In this document: positions 1-7,972 of the stretch, piece after piece | Layout of the letters: each line of letters opens with the position of its first letter | Position numbering within the stretch: position 1 is the stretch's first letter | Program-made: the position numbers and the translations under genes | Notes under the pieces: model-generated | The model's database searches: none | Seen by the model: the letters and a program-made list of their open reading frames with translations, nothing else | Told to the model about the DNA's origin: nothing | From: Gracilaria caudata | Taxonomy: Eukaryota; Rhodophyta; Florideophyceae; Gracilariales; Gracilariaceae | Assembly: GCA_030374735.1 (NCBI GenBank) | Contig: JASCIV010000706.1 | Coordinates: 1 to 13,809, forward strand | Direction of reading: 5' to 3' | Length of the DNA: 13,809 bases

Positions 1-1701
1 CAACTCCGATTCGAATAGATTGTAAATAATCTGCGTGCTAACTTGCATATCCTTCATCGGTGCGCCCTCAGAAATGCCGTGATAATTGATCGGATCGCTC
101 ATGTTCGTGTCAAACAAAGGACCCATCGCCAGCAGCGAAAGGTTCCCCTTCGCGTCCGTGCCGCCTCCAATCGCCAAACGAGGAGGATCCGTTTTCATTA
201 CCTTTCGGAACGCCTCCTCGGCCTTAAAGTAGTTTTCGTTTGTGTCTGGCACTCGAATGTCGGGTCCGAATATGGTCTTCGGAGTAAAAGAAACATTTCC
301 AAGTTTCGGATGAATCTTACTGAACTCATTCAACAAATCCGTGAATACGGTACTAAACGTGCTCTCACCATCTAATTCACCCTCTGTCACCCCATCCCAT
401 TCAAGGCCATGATGATCCAAAGCGTATCTAATGTCAACCTCCAGTTTGACAGATCCATCTTCCTGCATCGTTGTCTTTGTTACAGCGTACGTCGTACCAT
501 TCGTCTCTTCGAAAATACTGTCGTACTTGTAGAGCGACGACTCGTGAGGCTCTCCGAATGCGTACGTTCCCCACGTCCACTGAATGAATTTCGCCATTGT
601 AGACACAGCATTCACTCCTAAAGAGCCATCATCACACAGACCCGCGACAAAGTTTGCGAGTGATACAAGCGGATTCACACCCTCAAGGCGATTCTGGTCA
701 GGAGCAGATCCATGTTGAGCGCCTATCACAGCAATTTCCAGAATCACCTTTGTGATAGATCCACCTGCGTCTGTTTCGGAGCTCACCTCTAGTTTACCTC
801 CGTTGTAATCCGGGTCATCAAAGGAGAAATTGTTGAAAACGTCTGATACAGTTGCTTTGAATGCATCAAGCGCTTCTGGGTTACCAGTCACTTCGACCTT
901 TGCCCAATCCGGAATGGTATTACAAGAGTTGTTTGGAGATGTTATCATTGCCGAAGCATACAGAGGCACATCAGAAGACTCTTCCATCCGATTTACGATA
1001 AACACAGGTCGTTCGCAACCTTTTTCAGCCCGAACAATCCACATGGCGTCGTAAACAACGCCAAAATCCGGTCGTTTCGTATTGGGATCTGTCATGTACT
1101 TGGGAGTGGACATGTCCCATTCCTCAGAAGTATCGAAAATGATCTCAAGCTGTGTTGTCTCAAACGGATCTGGCTTTGCGCTGTCGTATGTTTGTGCGAG
1201 GGCTCGGAACATAATAAAAGCCGACACGGCCGGCCCCTTGTCATCGATACAACCCCTGCCCACAAGGAACTTCTGAGGCGTTTCAGTACCACCGGGATAG
1301 TCTTTCTCTATTTCTTCTGGTGTAAACGGGATCCATCCATCGCCGTCCGACGCTGGAACCGTGTCAAGATGGCAAATGATGCTGACTTTGTGTTCGGCAG
1401 ATTCTGGACCAACACGATATCCAAAGACCCAGTATGGATTACTGGCGAGCTCCTCTTCGGTTGGATCATGTGTTCCATTCGTACCGTCACCGCACCACTG
1501 GAAGGGCACGAGCTGGTGGTTCTTCAAAACGGTTTGGTTGAAGTTGTTGGCAATGCTAACGATTTGAGCACGACATTGCTTTAATCCGACGTGCACTTCT
1601 TCATCTGAAAGATCAGCACCTCTGTACGCCTTGATCCTGCACAGATCCGTAGTCTCTTTCACCCAGTTCTGCCACAGGTTACTCAAAATCTGGTTGTCCA
1701 T
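1..1701 (-). CDS. M20-family metallodipeptidase, PepV-like (3' end cut by window edge)
   Basis: This is an uninterrupted frame of 567 codons that runs off the left edge without a stop. The start is the first in-frame ATG (1699-1701); the nearest upstream in-frame stop is TAA at 1765-1767, with no other ATG between. M20 co-catalytic zinc motifs occur in order: HLDTVPA with His111 and Asp113, GRGCIDDKGP with the bridging Asp153, and the Glu pair TSEEWD at about 193-194. A lid-domain AQHGSAPDQNRLEGVNP contains His330. The C-terminal motifs are AIGGGTDAKG at about 510-519 and NYHGISEGAP with His541. The HGS-P-G-N and GGGT...H..SE pattern resembles PepV/Xaa-His dipeptidases more than animal carnosinases. 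The predicted role is zinc-dependent hydrolysis of dipeptides, probably in the cytosol, since no signal peptide is visible. At more than 567 residues it is longer than PepV (about 470). Probably only a few tens of residues are missing. The exact substrate cannot be told. Confidence 0.93.
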   Translation of the reverse strand, partial: MDNQILSNLWQNWVKETTDLCRIKAYRGADLSDEEVHVGLKQCRAQIVSIANNFNQTVLKNHQLVPFQWCGDGTNGTHDPTEEELASNPYWVFGYRVGPESAEHKVSIICHLDTVPASDGDGWIPFTPEEIEKDYPGGTETPQKFLVGRGCIDDKGPAVSAFIMFRALAQTYDSAKPDPFETTQLEIIFDTSEEWDMSTPKYMTDPNTKRPDFGVVYDAMWIVRAEKGCERPVFIVNRMEESSDVPLYASAMITSPNNSCNTIPDWAKVEVTGNPEALDAFKATVSDVFNNFSFDDPDYNGGKLEVSSETDAGGSITKVILEIAVIGAQHGSAPDQNRLEGVNPLVSLANFVAGLCDDGSLGVNAVSTMAKFIQWTWGTYAFGEPHESSLYKYDSIFEETNGTTYAVTKTTMQEDGSVKLEVDIRYALDHHGLEWDGVTEGELDGESTFSTVFTDLLNEFSKIHPKLGNVSFTPKTIFGPDIRVPDTNENYFKAEEAFRKVMKTDPPRLAIGGGTDAKGNLSLLAMGPLFDTNMSDPINYHGISEGAPMKDMQVSTQIIYNLFESEL

Positions 1702-1954
1702 GTGTGATATCAAGCTGAACAAGAATGTGGCGCAAATCGGAAGTGTTGCAGAGTAATTCTGTGTTTAGCTAAAGCTCTTGACAATGAACGCGTTGATGCC
1801 GAGCACTGCGTTAAATAGAGAAGCAACAACGAAAAACCGGGGGAAGAGAAAAGAAATGCACCAGTTATTGACGATTCGTAGAAGTTCGCCCTGTACATAC
1901 TCGTCCATAGAGAACATGCATCCCATTGCAGCATTATAGTTTCTCAATATAGAT

Positions 1955-1961
1955 CTTTATA
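1955..1961 (-). promoter_or_regulatory. possible TATA box for the M20 peptidase gene
   Basis: Read on the minus strand the sequence is TATAAAG, about 255 bp upstream of the ATG at 1701. If used, transcription would begin near 1925-1930 and leave a 5' leader of roughly 225 nt. A single short match in AT-rich DNA is weak evidence. Confidence 0.25.
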
Positions 1962-2891
1962 CAAGGGTGAGATGCTGTCTCCTATCAAATGGTAAGAGGA
2001 TTACCAATGGACATTCCTACCCTTTAAAATATGCCAAAGGATATGCACTTACACAGTTAGAAACTCGCTCTTCGAGCGTCTCGAGCTTCCCGAGCGTCAC
2101 GAACACTGGAGCATATCTCTAGAAGCGCACGTTTGTCTGCATCCTTGTCCTGACGTTCTGCTGACATAGCAGTGAAACAAAAGGTGATTGGTCAAAGGCC
2201 GGCAAAGATTGCTTCCGAACGATGTTTCGACGCAATTCATTCTCCAGCCTGCATCACGGTCACATGGTGAACAAACAAAACGATTGTTCTTATAGCAGCC
2301 TGCTGATGGGGTCCTACACGAAGGACCGTTTTGCTTCCATTGCGGGCGCCAGTCGGCGCCTCTCCTGTATGACTGTTGTTGTGAATTTGAGCTTCATCAT
2401 GGGTTCTGACGTGAGCGAAGTTAAGGTCGGGCTGACTGCGTTACTCACGAAAGGGCACCGATGTAACCTCGTGGTGTGCCGTAACGCTACCCTAAGGGTA
2501 TTAGGGTAATCGTACCTTCGTATCTGTATCCCGAGTGGTAAGGTTTTATCATCATGACCATGATGGTGCGGTCTGAAGGGGCACTGAAGTCGGTACGATT
2601 GGGGTGGAAATCCTTGCACCGTTGCACGAAAAGTTCCTTTGTACAAAGAGCGTCACGTACGACGGTACCGGTACTGAAACCTTGCTCGAGTCAGCAGAAG
2701 CGTCATCGGGAAATAAACTTGTGCTCGGCACCTGCGCCATAGTGCCGAGGATCCGAAACATGTGCCTTCGTTGTTCGTCATGCCAAAACGGAGCTTACAA
2801 CGGCATTGTACCTTTGTAAACTCAGAAGTTGTGGCCCACAACCGACCATTTTACACACAACGCAAAGATTCTCATCCCGAGCAAGCGTTTA

Positions 2892-3431
2892 TCATGGGCA
2901 TGCAGCCAGTGAAGAACTAGACAGCAGCGAGACGCAGTAAACACTGCGACTGCACAGAACTTTTAGAAAGAGAGATATGTTCCTGTCGGGGGGGGGGGGG
3001 GGGGGGGGGATGGGGGAAAGGTATAAAAGAAGGTTGTAGGCCAGCAACAACGCTGGCGTAGGCTCAAAAGATGAAAGTGGGTGGTTACGACTCGGGTCGG
3101 GGAGTTGAGGTACCGTCGTAGACGCTAATAGGAGCCAGGCAATGGCAATGGCGATGCCGTCGCCTGTGGGAAGTAAGAGAGCTAATCTTAGAAGGCTCAT
3201 CTGGGATACCGTTGTGCTCAAAATTTGTTCAAAAGTGTCCACCGTAATCCACTTGGCCAACAGGGGTGTGTAATACACTTCGCGTTCGTTACCAGTTTCT
3301 GTGAGAACTCCCCCTTTGTCCCTTCGTATCATGCACATGTGATTTTGCATCTCTTCTGAACCGGAGCTTGATGCCTCACCACTAATGAATGTATCAGCCA
3401 ACAACAACAACACCATCATGATGTTGATCAT
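2892..3431 (-). CDS. weak candidate: hypothetical secreted protein of 179 aa
   Basis: I do not recognise this frame. From the first in-frame ATG (3429-3431) it begins MINIMMVLLLLADTFISGEA, which resembles a signal peptide, followed by a hydrophilic stretch (residues about 20-55) and then hydrophobic segments. The open frame extends upstream to 3563 without another ATG. The C-terminal third reads through the G22 tract as a run of prolines and ends in low-complexity Leu/Ser, so at least that part looks non-coding or spliced out. A frame of this length could arise by chance in a spacer this size. It lies about 650 bp downstream of the NTF2-fold gene on the same strand and could also be part of that gene's 3' region. 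Confidence 0.22.
   Translation of the reverse strand: MINIMMVLLLLADTFISGEASSSGSEEMQNHMCMIRRDKGGVLTETGNEREVYYTPLLAKWITVDTFEQILSTTVSQMSLLRLALLLPTGDGIAIAIAWLLLASTTVPQLPDPSRNHPLSSFEPTPALLLAYNLLLYLSPIPPPPPPPDRNISLFLKVLCSRSVYCVSLLSSSSLAACP
2988..3009. repeat. G22 mononucleotide tract
   Basis: There are twenty-two consecutive G residues on the plus strand, followed by AT and five more G. This is a likely hypervariable microsatellite; the exact length may be an assembly approximation. On the minus strand it encodes the polyproline run of the weak frame at 2892-3431. Confidence 0.9.
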
Positions 3432-4086
3432 ATGATGATCACACGCAAACACTACCTGACTTCTTGGGCACACAACTTTGCTTTTCAGCCTGAGCGCCGC
3501 ACTTGACACTCTAAGACTGGAAGCCAAGCCACAAATAGCAACACAATTTATACTACTTCTCAAGACTCATGCCTCATGCCATGCCATTGAAAGAGAGAGC
3601 GAACTAATTCATTCCCCACACTACCAAATTTCTTGTGGCAAGTACTTCACACTACCATAACACCACTAAAAGGCTACGGCTGCATCGGCACAATTCTCTC
3701 CCGGGCTTGTTGTCAAGGTGCATCCAATATCAGGCCGAAACTGCCATGGAATGACCACAACTACCGACCGAGGAAAAGTACATTGTGTGTGGCTCATTCG
3801 TGCTTTGCCGCCCAAAGAAGAGGCGAAGTGGTAAACTTGAGTTGAGCCAGAGGCCAGAGTGAGGGCAGAGTAAAGGAACAACGGGGGCGCGCATTATCCT
3901 CAATGTGCCCGGCAGTTGCTAACCTGTAAAAAGGGAACTTCAAGGACGAATCTTACCGCTATGTTGTAGTAAAACAGTCACGCACAAACGATATGAGGAG
4001 TAACAACAAACACAGAAATAACCAAATCCAACTTCATCGGAACGTCCGTAGATCGCAATCGCCCAATCTGTTCGGTTGCGGTGAAC

Positions 4087-4548
4087 CTAAGTTTGGCGTG
4101 TGAATTTCAGCTCCTGAGAGTCGAACGTGGTCACTTGAGCGGCCATCTTGAACCCACGAGTGACATAAGCATCAGCACCATGATAATCTTCCATGAACGG
4201 CGCAGAGGCCACCCAGCGGACATTCAGCGTTGTAGACACAAGGAAGGTGTCTTTCACAGTGAACTTTATGCCATTGAGGCCTTCAGGGAACGGTTTGCAA
4301 ATCGATTCAAACAAAGCCTTGGCGCCCTCCTTTCCTTCTACAAACTCACCTCTGGCGAGATAGAACTTGAAGTCATTGGTACGAAGACGAACCAATCGCT
4401 TTAAGTCACACTCGTTGAGCGCATCCAGATGTTCCTCAACAACCAATACAGGGAGTGGCGTTTCATCCGTGCAGAATCTTTTACCAGCAGAGGCTGTGGT
4501 GATGGCCAGGAAGATGACAACGTAGGAAAAGAGATAAGCAAAAGCCAT
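4087..4548 (-). CDS. small secreted NTF2/SnoaL-like fold protein
   Basis: This is a frame of 153 codons ending in TAG. The frame stays open to 4626, but the upstream part contains no ATG, so the start is ATG at 4546-4548. Residues 1-21 form a signal peptide: hydrophobic core YLFSYVVIFLAITT with a good cleavage site ASA|GK. Residues about 33-150 have the NTF2/SnoaL cone layout: a long first helix (VLVVEEHLDALNECDLKRLVRL), NDFKFYLARGEF, a helix EGAKALFESICKPF, then paired strands (IKFTVKDTFLVSTTLNVRWVAS and RGFKMAAQVTTFDSQELKF). This matches nuclear-transport-factor-2-family proteins and SnoaL-like polyketide cyclases in size and strand order. I see no diagnostic catalytic residues, so enzyme versus ligand-binding role is open. 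Mature Cys26, Cys47 and Cys84 could allow a disulfide, consistent with secretion or an endomembrane location. The family call rests on fold pattern, not close identity. Confidence 0.75.
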   Translation of the reverse strand: MAFAYLFSYVVIFLAITTASAGKRFCTDETPLPVLVVEEHLDALNECDLKRLVRLRTNDFKFYLARGEFVEGKEGAKALFESICKPFPEGLNGIKFTVKDTFLVSTTLNVRWVASAPFMEDYHGADAYVTRGFKMAAQVTTFDSQELKFTRQT

Positions 4549-4875
4549 TTGGATGCTGCGAGAAGTGGGAGAGAAAATGTGGCCGACGATACGTTTTGGC
4601 AGACGAACTTGGACCGCTTCTAGCAATGGTACTAATTCCTTTCTGGGGCCTTAAGTATTGCGAAGTTGGCATTCCCTCGTGTGCTTAGAGCGCATGAATT
4701 CATCGCGCGTTGATTCTGTGGTGTATCTGCTTCAGGCTTAGTAAAACTGTAAATCTTGGGTGGAATGGTCCCATGACAATCACAACAATTATCACTATCA
4801 TGATGCTCAGAAACCCGAGGGACTACTGTACGACACATGTCTGAAGAGAGGTATGCCGGCAACTGGGCTATGCGT

Positions 4876-4896
4876 GTCGTGCACGACGTGCACGAC
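4876..4896. repeat. 21-bp perfect palindrome (10-bp arms, 1-base centre)
   Basis: The arms are GTCGTGCACG and CGTGCACGAC around a single A. It contains two GTGCAC cores and one ACGTG core, the latter resembling bZIP or bHLH binding cores of plants. It sits about 330 bp upstream of the start of the NTF2-fold gene, so a role as a binding site for a dimeric regulator is possible but unproven. Confidence 0.7.
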
Positions 4897-5942
4897 TTCG
4901 TAGATATCGTGCTGGACTGCGTGGGAGGCTTAGTGCCAGTTCCCTTCGGGGAACCCAATTAGGTAGCGAACCAGATTGAGTGCCTTAGCAGCTAACGTGG
5001 GTAGCCATACTCTCATCTACATCTATGTTACTTCTCTTTGCTGCAACCCTTGGTACGTTGCGGGTTACTGATTGCTCCTGTTTTTCAGTCAAAACGACAG
5101 ACGAATCGAAAGTTTAGAGATAACATTACGGTTGAACCGTAGTGGAAGTAGGGGAGAAGCTGGTGACAGGGAAGTAATCCTAGGCACCCTTAACGTAGCT
5201 TACGGTTCCTGCGAGAACATGTCTGACAGAGTTTACGGTTCAGTTGAAGATAGGTTACGCCTGGTAACCAACTTACTACATCCAAAACTCTTCAATCAAC
5301 ACAACGTGTGGTGCTTTTCCGTGGTTTATGAATTTGTACGTACAATGGACACTGAGCAACAATTGCAATCTTCACACAGAAGTAGACACCTCAGTAAGAA
5401 AGTGACCGCTGCCTCGGACCAAGGCGGAGCGCGTTAACACAACACATAGGATGGCTTTCGGTTGAAATTGAAGCTCGGACTACACTCGGGACTAATGCGA
5501 ACAGCGTTGTTTCGCAATTAAAAGCCAATCTGTGCTCTGCCCTTGCAGGTAAAGGCTTCATTGCCTTGTCTTGCTGACCTCATCAAAGGTAAGCAGACGA
5601 GTCCGCCAAAGTGCTGGCCTTCTTAGTGAGAGAGCGTTTCTTTGAGCCGAAACGTTCTACACTTAATTCCAATTAAGCTAGGTGTGCCTATGAATGTGAG
5701 AGAGAGAGTCCGCCAACATTATTAGCTCTATACTTTTAACCTCGAACAAATTTGTCGCCTGCTGGAACCCATGTAATCGAGAGCCGATCTGTGCGCTTTG
5801 AGCCTTCAAAATGGAGGTGAAAGAAGAGGCGCCTGTGAGTGAAAATTACGGCTGTACCAGGGGAAATCGGTAGATCGGTTCAACTCTTCTGAAGAGAACT
5901 GGAGCTCCTCAAGAGGTCCCGTCAGTTGCGGCCAACCGAGCA

Positions 5943-6593
5943 TTAGGTATCAGCATTGTCCCTCTCCGAATCACTGCACCATATTTTCTGCGTTCTCCAA
6001 GATGAGGAAAGACACGCGTGGCGCAAGCTTTCATACATCTCCCATCGCGTATGTTTGACGGGATTGATGCGGCTGGAACTCGAGTTTCCTTCAATGTTGT
6101 AAGGTTTATTGCCAACCGCAGAGGAATTCCGGCGAAGAATTATGACCTCTTCCTCTACTAGGTGCCCACCACTTTCATCCGCATTGCTTGTCTCGAGTTT
6201 GGTCTCGCAAGCTTCTCGTTCTGCCTGGTGTGGGACCGCAAACCCCGCTAGGCCCCATGTCCGGCGTGAAGTAATGACCGGCTTCAGCTGCACCCACATC
6301 CCGTTCGTGGACGGGTTTTCGCCTCGTGGTTGGCTGCGCCGTCGAGTCGGACATCCGAAGACAAAATATAGTACACAAAAATAGTTGCCGGCACAACCAG
6401 AGCATTCAACTCGATGACTTTCCTTTTCTCTTCTGTCTACAGTCTCGCGAGGAGAGGGTGAGCTACAACACAAAGAGTTGGCTTTCATTTCCTGGAGGTG
6501 TCTGTGTTTGGAAAGACAAGGGTAGTCTCCATCCATTTTGCTCCTTTCCATCATAACATAAAAGAACCTCCCGTAGTGCAAGACCACATACAT
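5943..6593 (-). CDS. weak candidate: hypothetical protein of 216 aa
   Basis: I do not recognise this frame. It opens at ATG 6591-6593 and is hydrophilic, rich in Ser, Arg and Glu, with no membrane segment apart from a short FCVLYFVFGC stretch. No domain, repeat or catalytic motif is visible. Shorter overlapping frames on both strands cover the same region, which argues for chance. It could be a lineage-specific gene, a decayed element or nothing. The long open length is the only argument for it. Confidence 0.15.
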   Translation of the reverse strand: MYVVLHYGRFFYVMMERSKMDGDYPCLSKHRHLQEMKANSLCCSSPSPRETVDRREKESHRVECSGCAGNYFCVLYFVFGCPTRRRSQPRGENPSTNGMWVQLKPVITSRRTWGLAGFAVPHQAEREACETKLETSNADESGGHLVEEEVIILRRNSSAVGNKPYNIEGNSSSSRINPVKHTRWEMYESLRHACLSSSWRTQKIWCSDSERDNADT

Positions 6594-7501
6594 CTGCGAG
6601 TACAAGGGTAGGTGCACCGTAGGAACAGACCGTTCACCGTCAGTCGTAGTGAGTTAATCGATTTCTTACCCTAGAAATGGCAGGGAATTTAGCAGAAAGG
6701 CGTTGTTTGTTATTGTTGGAATTGAACCGAATCTATGTTAGGAACCAGAGCAGAACTTCCATACTAAAACAAGAAGAACCGAATCTAACTCCCGAAAGTG
6801 GTCGCCGATATCAATTTGCTACTTTAGTTAAAAGGTCCATTTTATGGAGCCAAGGGTAGCTGGACTCTACACAGAGAAAGAGAGATGAACACAGAGCGCG
6901 AAAGGGCGCCCAAAAGCCACTGCGTCTCTCCCCACATCTCCAATTCAGCTATGATCCACATCTCACGGATGCGCGTCATGTCAGAACATCATGTTGCCTT
7001 CTTAATTAACCACTCTAACAGAACCCTTACAAAGGTAGCCCTCTGGTCATTTGCGGTGACCGCATGAATCTCGTTGATGTTACAGTAGTCTGACGAGGAA
7101 GATTAATCGTAGATCAAAATTATGTTTACATTTCCGTGGATGTTTAGCGCATAGTTCCCAATGTCCTCTCAAGCATGGAACCTCAATGGAGTCTACTTTC
7201 GACGCGTCATTTGGCTTTCTTATTTGGTATTGCCACGGCCACGTATTAATCTAAACCTTTCCATTCTGCTCGGCAACAGCTGAAAAAAAGAAGGGAGTCT
7301 GCGTTCTCGAGTACCACGTACTGTATGTTATATTGGGTTGGATAAACAAAAGAACTGAGAAAGATTTGTTTACTCTCCCTCTCTCCGGCAATCTGGGCAA
7401 AGTTGGCTGTTTTAGAGGGCTCAGCGTTCCCCAGATGGATTGGATATAGAAATATGGGTCCGCAAAATTAACTTGCATCTTCTTCTTCTTTATTGTGGAC
7501 A

Positions 7502-7548
7502 GCAGCTTCTAATTACTAAGCTGCAGTAAAGCTTTCAAAGAAAGCTTT
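7502..7548. repeat. two adjacent perfect hairpins
   Basis: The first stem is GCAGCTT (7502-7508) with AAGCTGC (7518-7524) around a 9-base loop. The second is AAAGCTTTC (7528-7536) with GAAAGCTTT (7540-7548) around AAA. They lie about 425 bp beyond the stop codon of the EF-hand/VOC gene on its downstream side, and may be 3'-end or structured RNA signals. Confidence 0.6.
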
Positions 7549-7656
7549 CTCTCTTTAGGAAGGCCAAAAACTTCTGTGGCACTTGTCTAAAACTTGCATC
7601 TCATGTTATTCACAATCTAAATGGTTTACTTTCTCTCTCTCACACACGTCCTGTGC

Positions 7657-7683
7657 TCCAGGACATCTTACGTACGTCCTGGA
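7657..7683. repeat. 8-bp inverted repeat with 11-base loop
   Basis: TCCAGGAC (7657-7664) pairs with GTCCTGGA (7676-7683). It is a short hairpin within the 3' flank of the EF-hand/VOC gene. Hairpins of this size are expected by chance in a window of this length. Confidence 0.5.
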
Positions 7684-7972
7684 CAGAGCAAAACAAACCC
7701 TTCCCAGGAAGTTGCTTTCAAGAAGCTATATATGTAATGCTTTACGAATAATGCAGGGTACGTTTCTAAGCTTAGTTCTGTTGGACAAATGGAATGAATG
7801 AAATCATGCCTCTCAGTTTGTCTGATTGCAGAAAGGAATCTGACAATGCAGGAACTGGTAGTGGTAGCACATATCCCAATTCCTTCTAAGGTGTGATGGA
7901 CCGGCTCTTTGACTTGCTACCGATAGTCCTGCATCCGTTTCGAACAACTCTAATCCGTCCAGTCGTCTCCTC

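Larger units (their letters stand above)
1702..4086. other. 2.4-kb spacer between the M20 peptidase and the NTF2-fold gene
   Basis: The first 250 bp or so is the probable promoter and leader of the minus-strand peptidase gene. The rest holds no recognisable protein family on either strand. Features visible in it are a weak minus-strand open frame at 2892-3431, a G22 homopolymer at 2988-3009, a CAA-rich stretch near 3400-3412, and small palindromes (13 bp with a single central A at 2488-2500, 10 bp at 2665-2674, 10 bp at 3427-3436). Short open frames at 2222-2509 and 2314-2646 overlap on opposite strands and look accidental. Confidence 0.6.
4549..7972. other. 3.4-kb spacer without a recognised gene
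   Basis: The promoter of the minus-strand NTF2-fold gene should lie in the first few hundred bases, where a 21-bp palindrome (4876-4896) stands out. I see no conserved protein domain in the remainder. Open frames are short or lack an ATG, apart from the weak minus-strand frame at 5943-6593 and a 60-codon plus-strand frame at 6677-6859. Short GA and CT/CA microsatellites occur near 5697-5710 and 7630-7647. Two hairpins at 7502-7548 and one at 7657-7683 lie near the 3' side of the EF-hand/VOC gene. Confidence 0.6.

Noticed and set aside
2488..2510. CCCTAA and TTAGGG units resembling telomere repeat
   Set aside because: Only one unit in each orientation is present, with no tandem array; probably chance.
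3022..3029. Perfect TATAAAAG on the plus strand
   Set aside because: The first ATG downstream gives only 16 codons and no plus-strand gene follows, so it has nothing to drive.
4105..4140. Minus-strand GTTCGACTC resembling a tRNA B box
   Set aside because: It lies inside the NTF2-fold coding sequence, no matching A box or cloverleaf stems surround it, and no other tRNA-like site was found in the window.
4549..4626. 26-codon upstream extension of the NTF2-fold protein
   Set aside because: It opens at TTG and contains no ATG. The downstream ATG gives a clean signal peptide.
4632..4958. Minus-strand open frame of 108 codons directly upstream of the NTF2-fold gene
   Set aside because: It has no domain and a Ser/Thr/Pro-rich biased composition, and it lies where that gene's promoter is expected.
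5072..5437. Plus-strand open frame of 121 codons preceded by a good pyrimidine-rich 3' splice-site-like sequence
   Set aside because: It begins at TTG rather than ATG and has no recognisable domain. The obvious upstream donor (GTACGT at 5053) would give an intron of only 36 nt, and the joined frame stops within ten codons.
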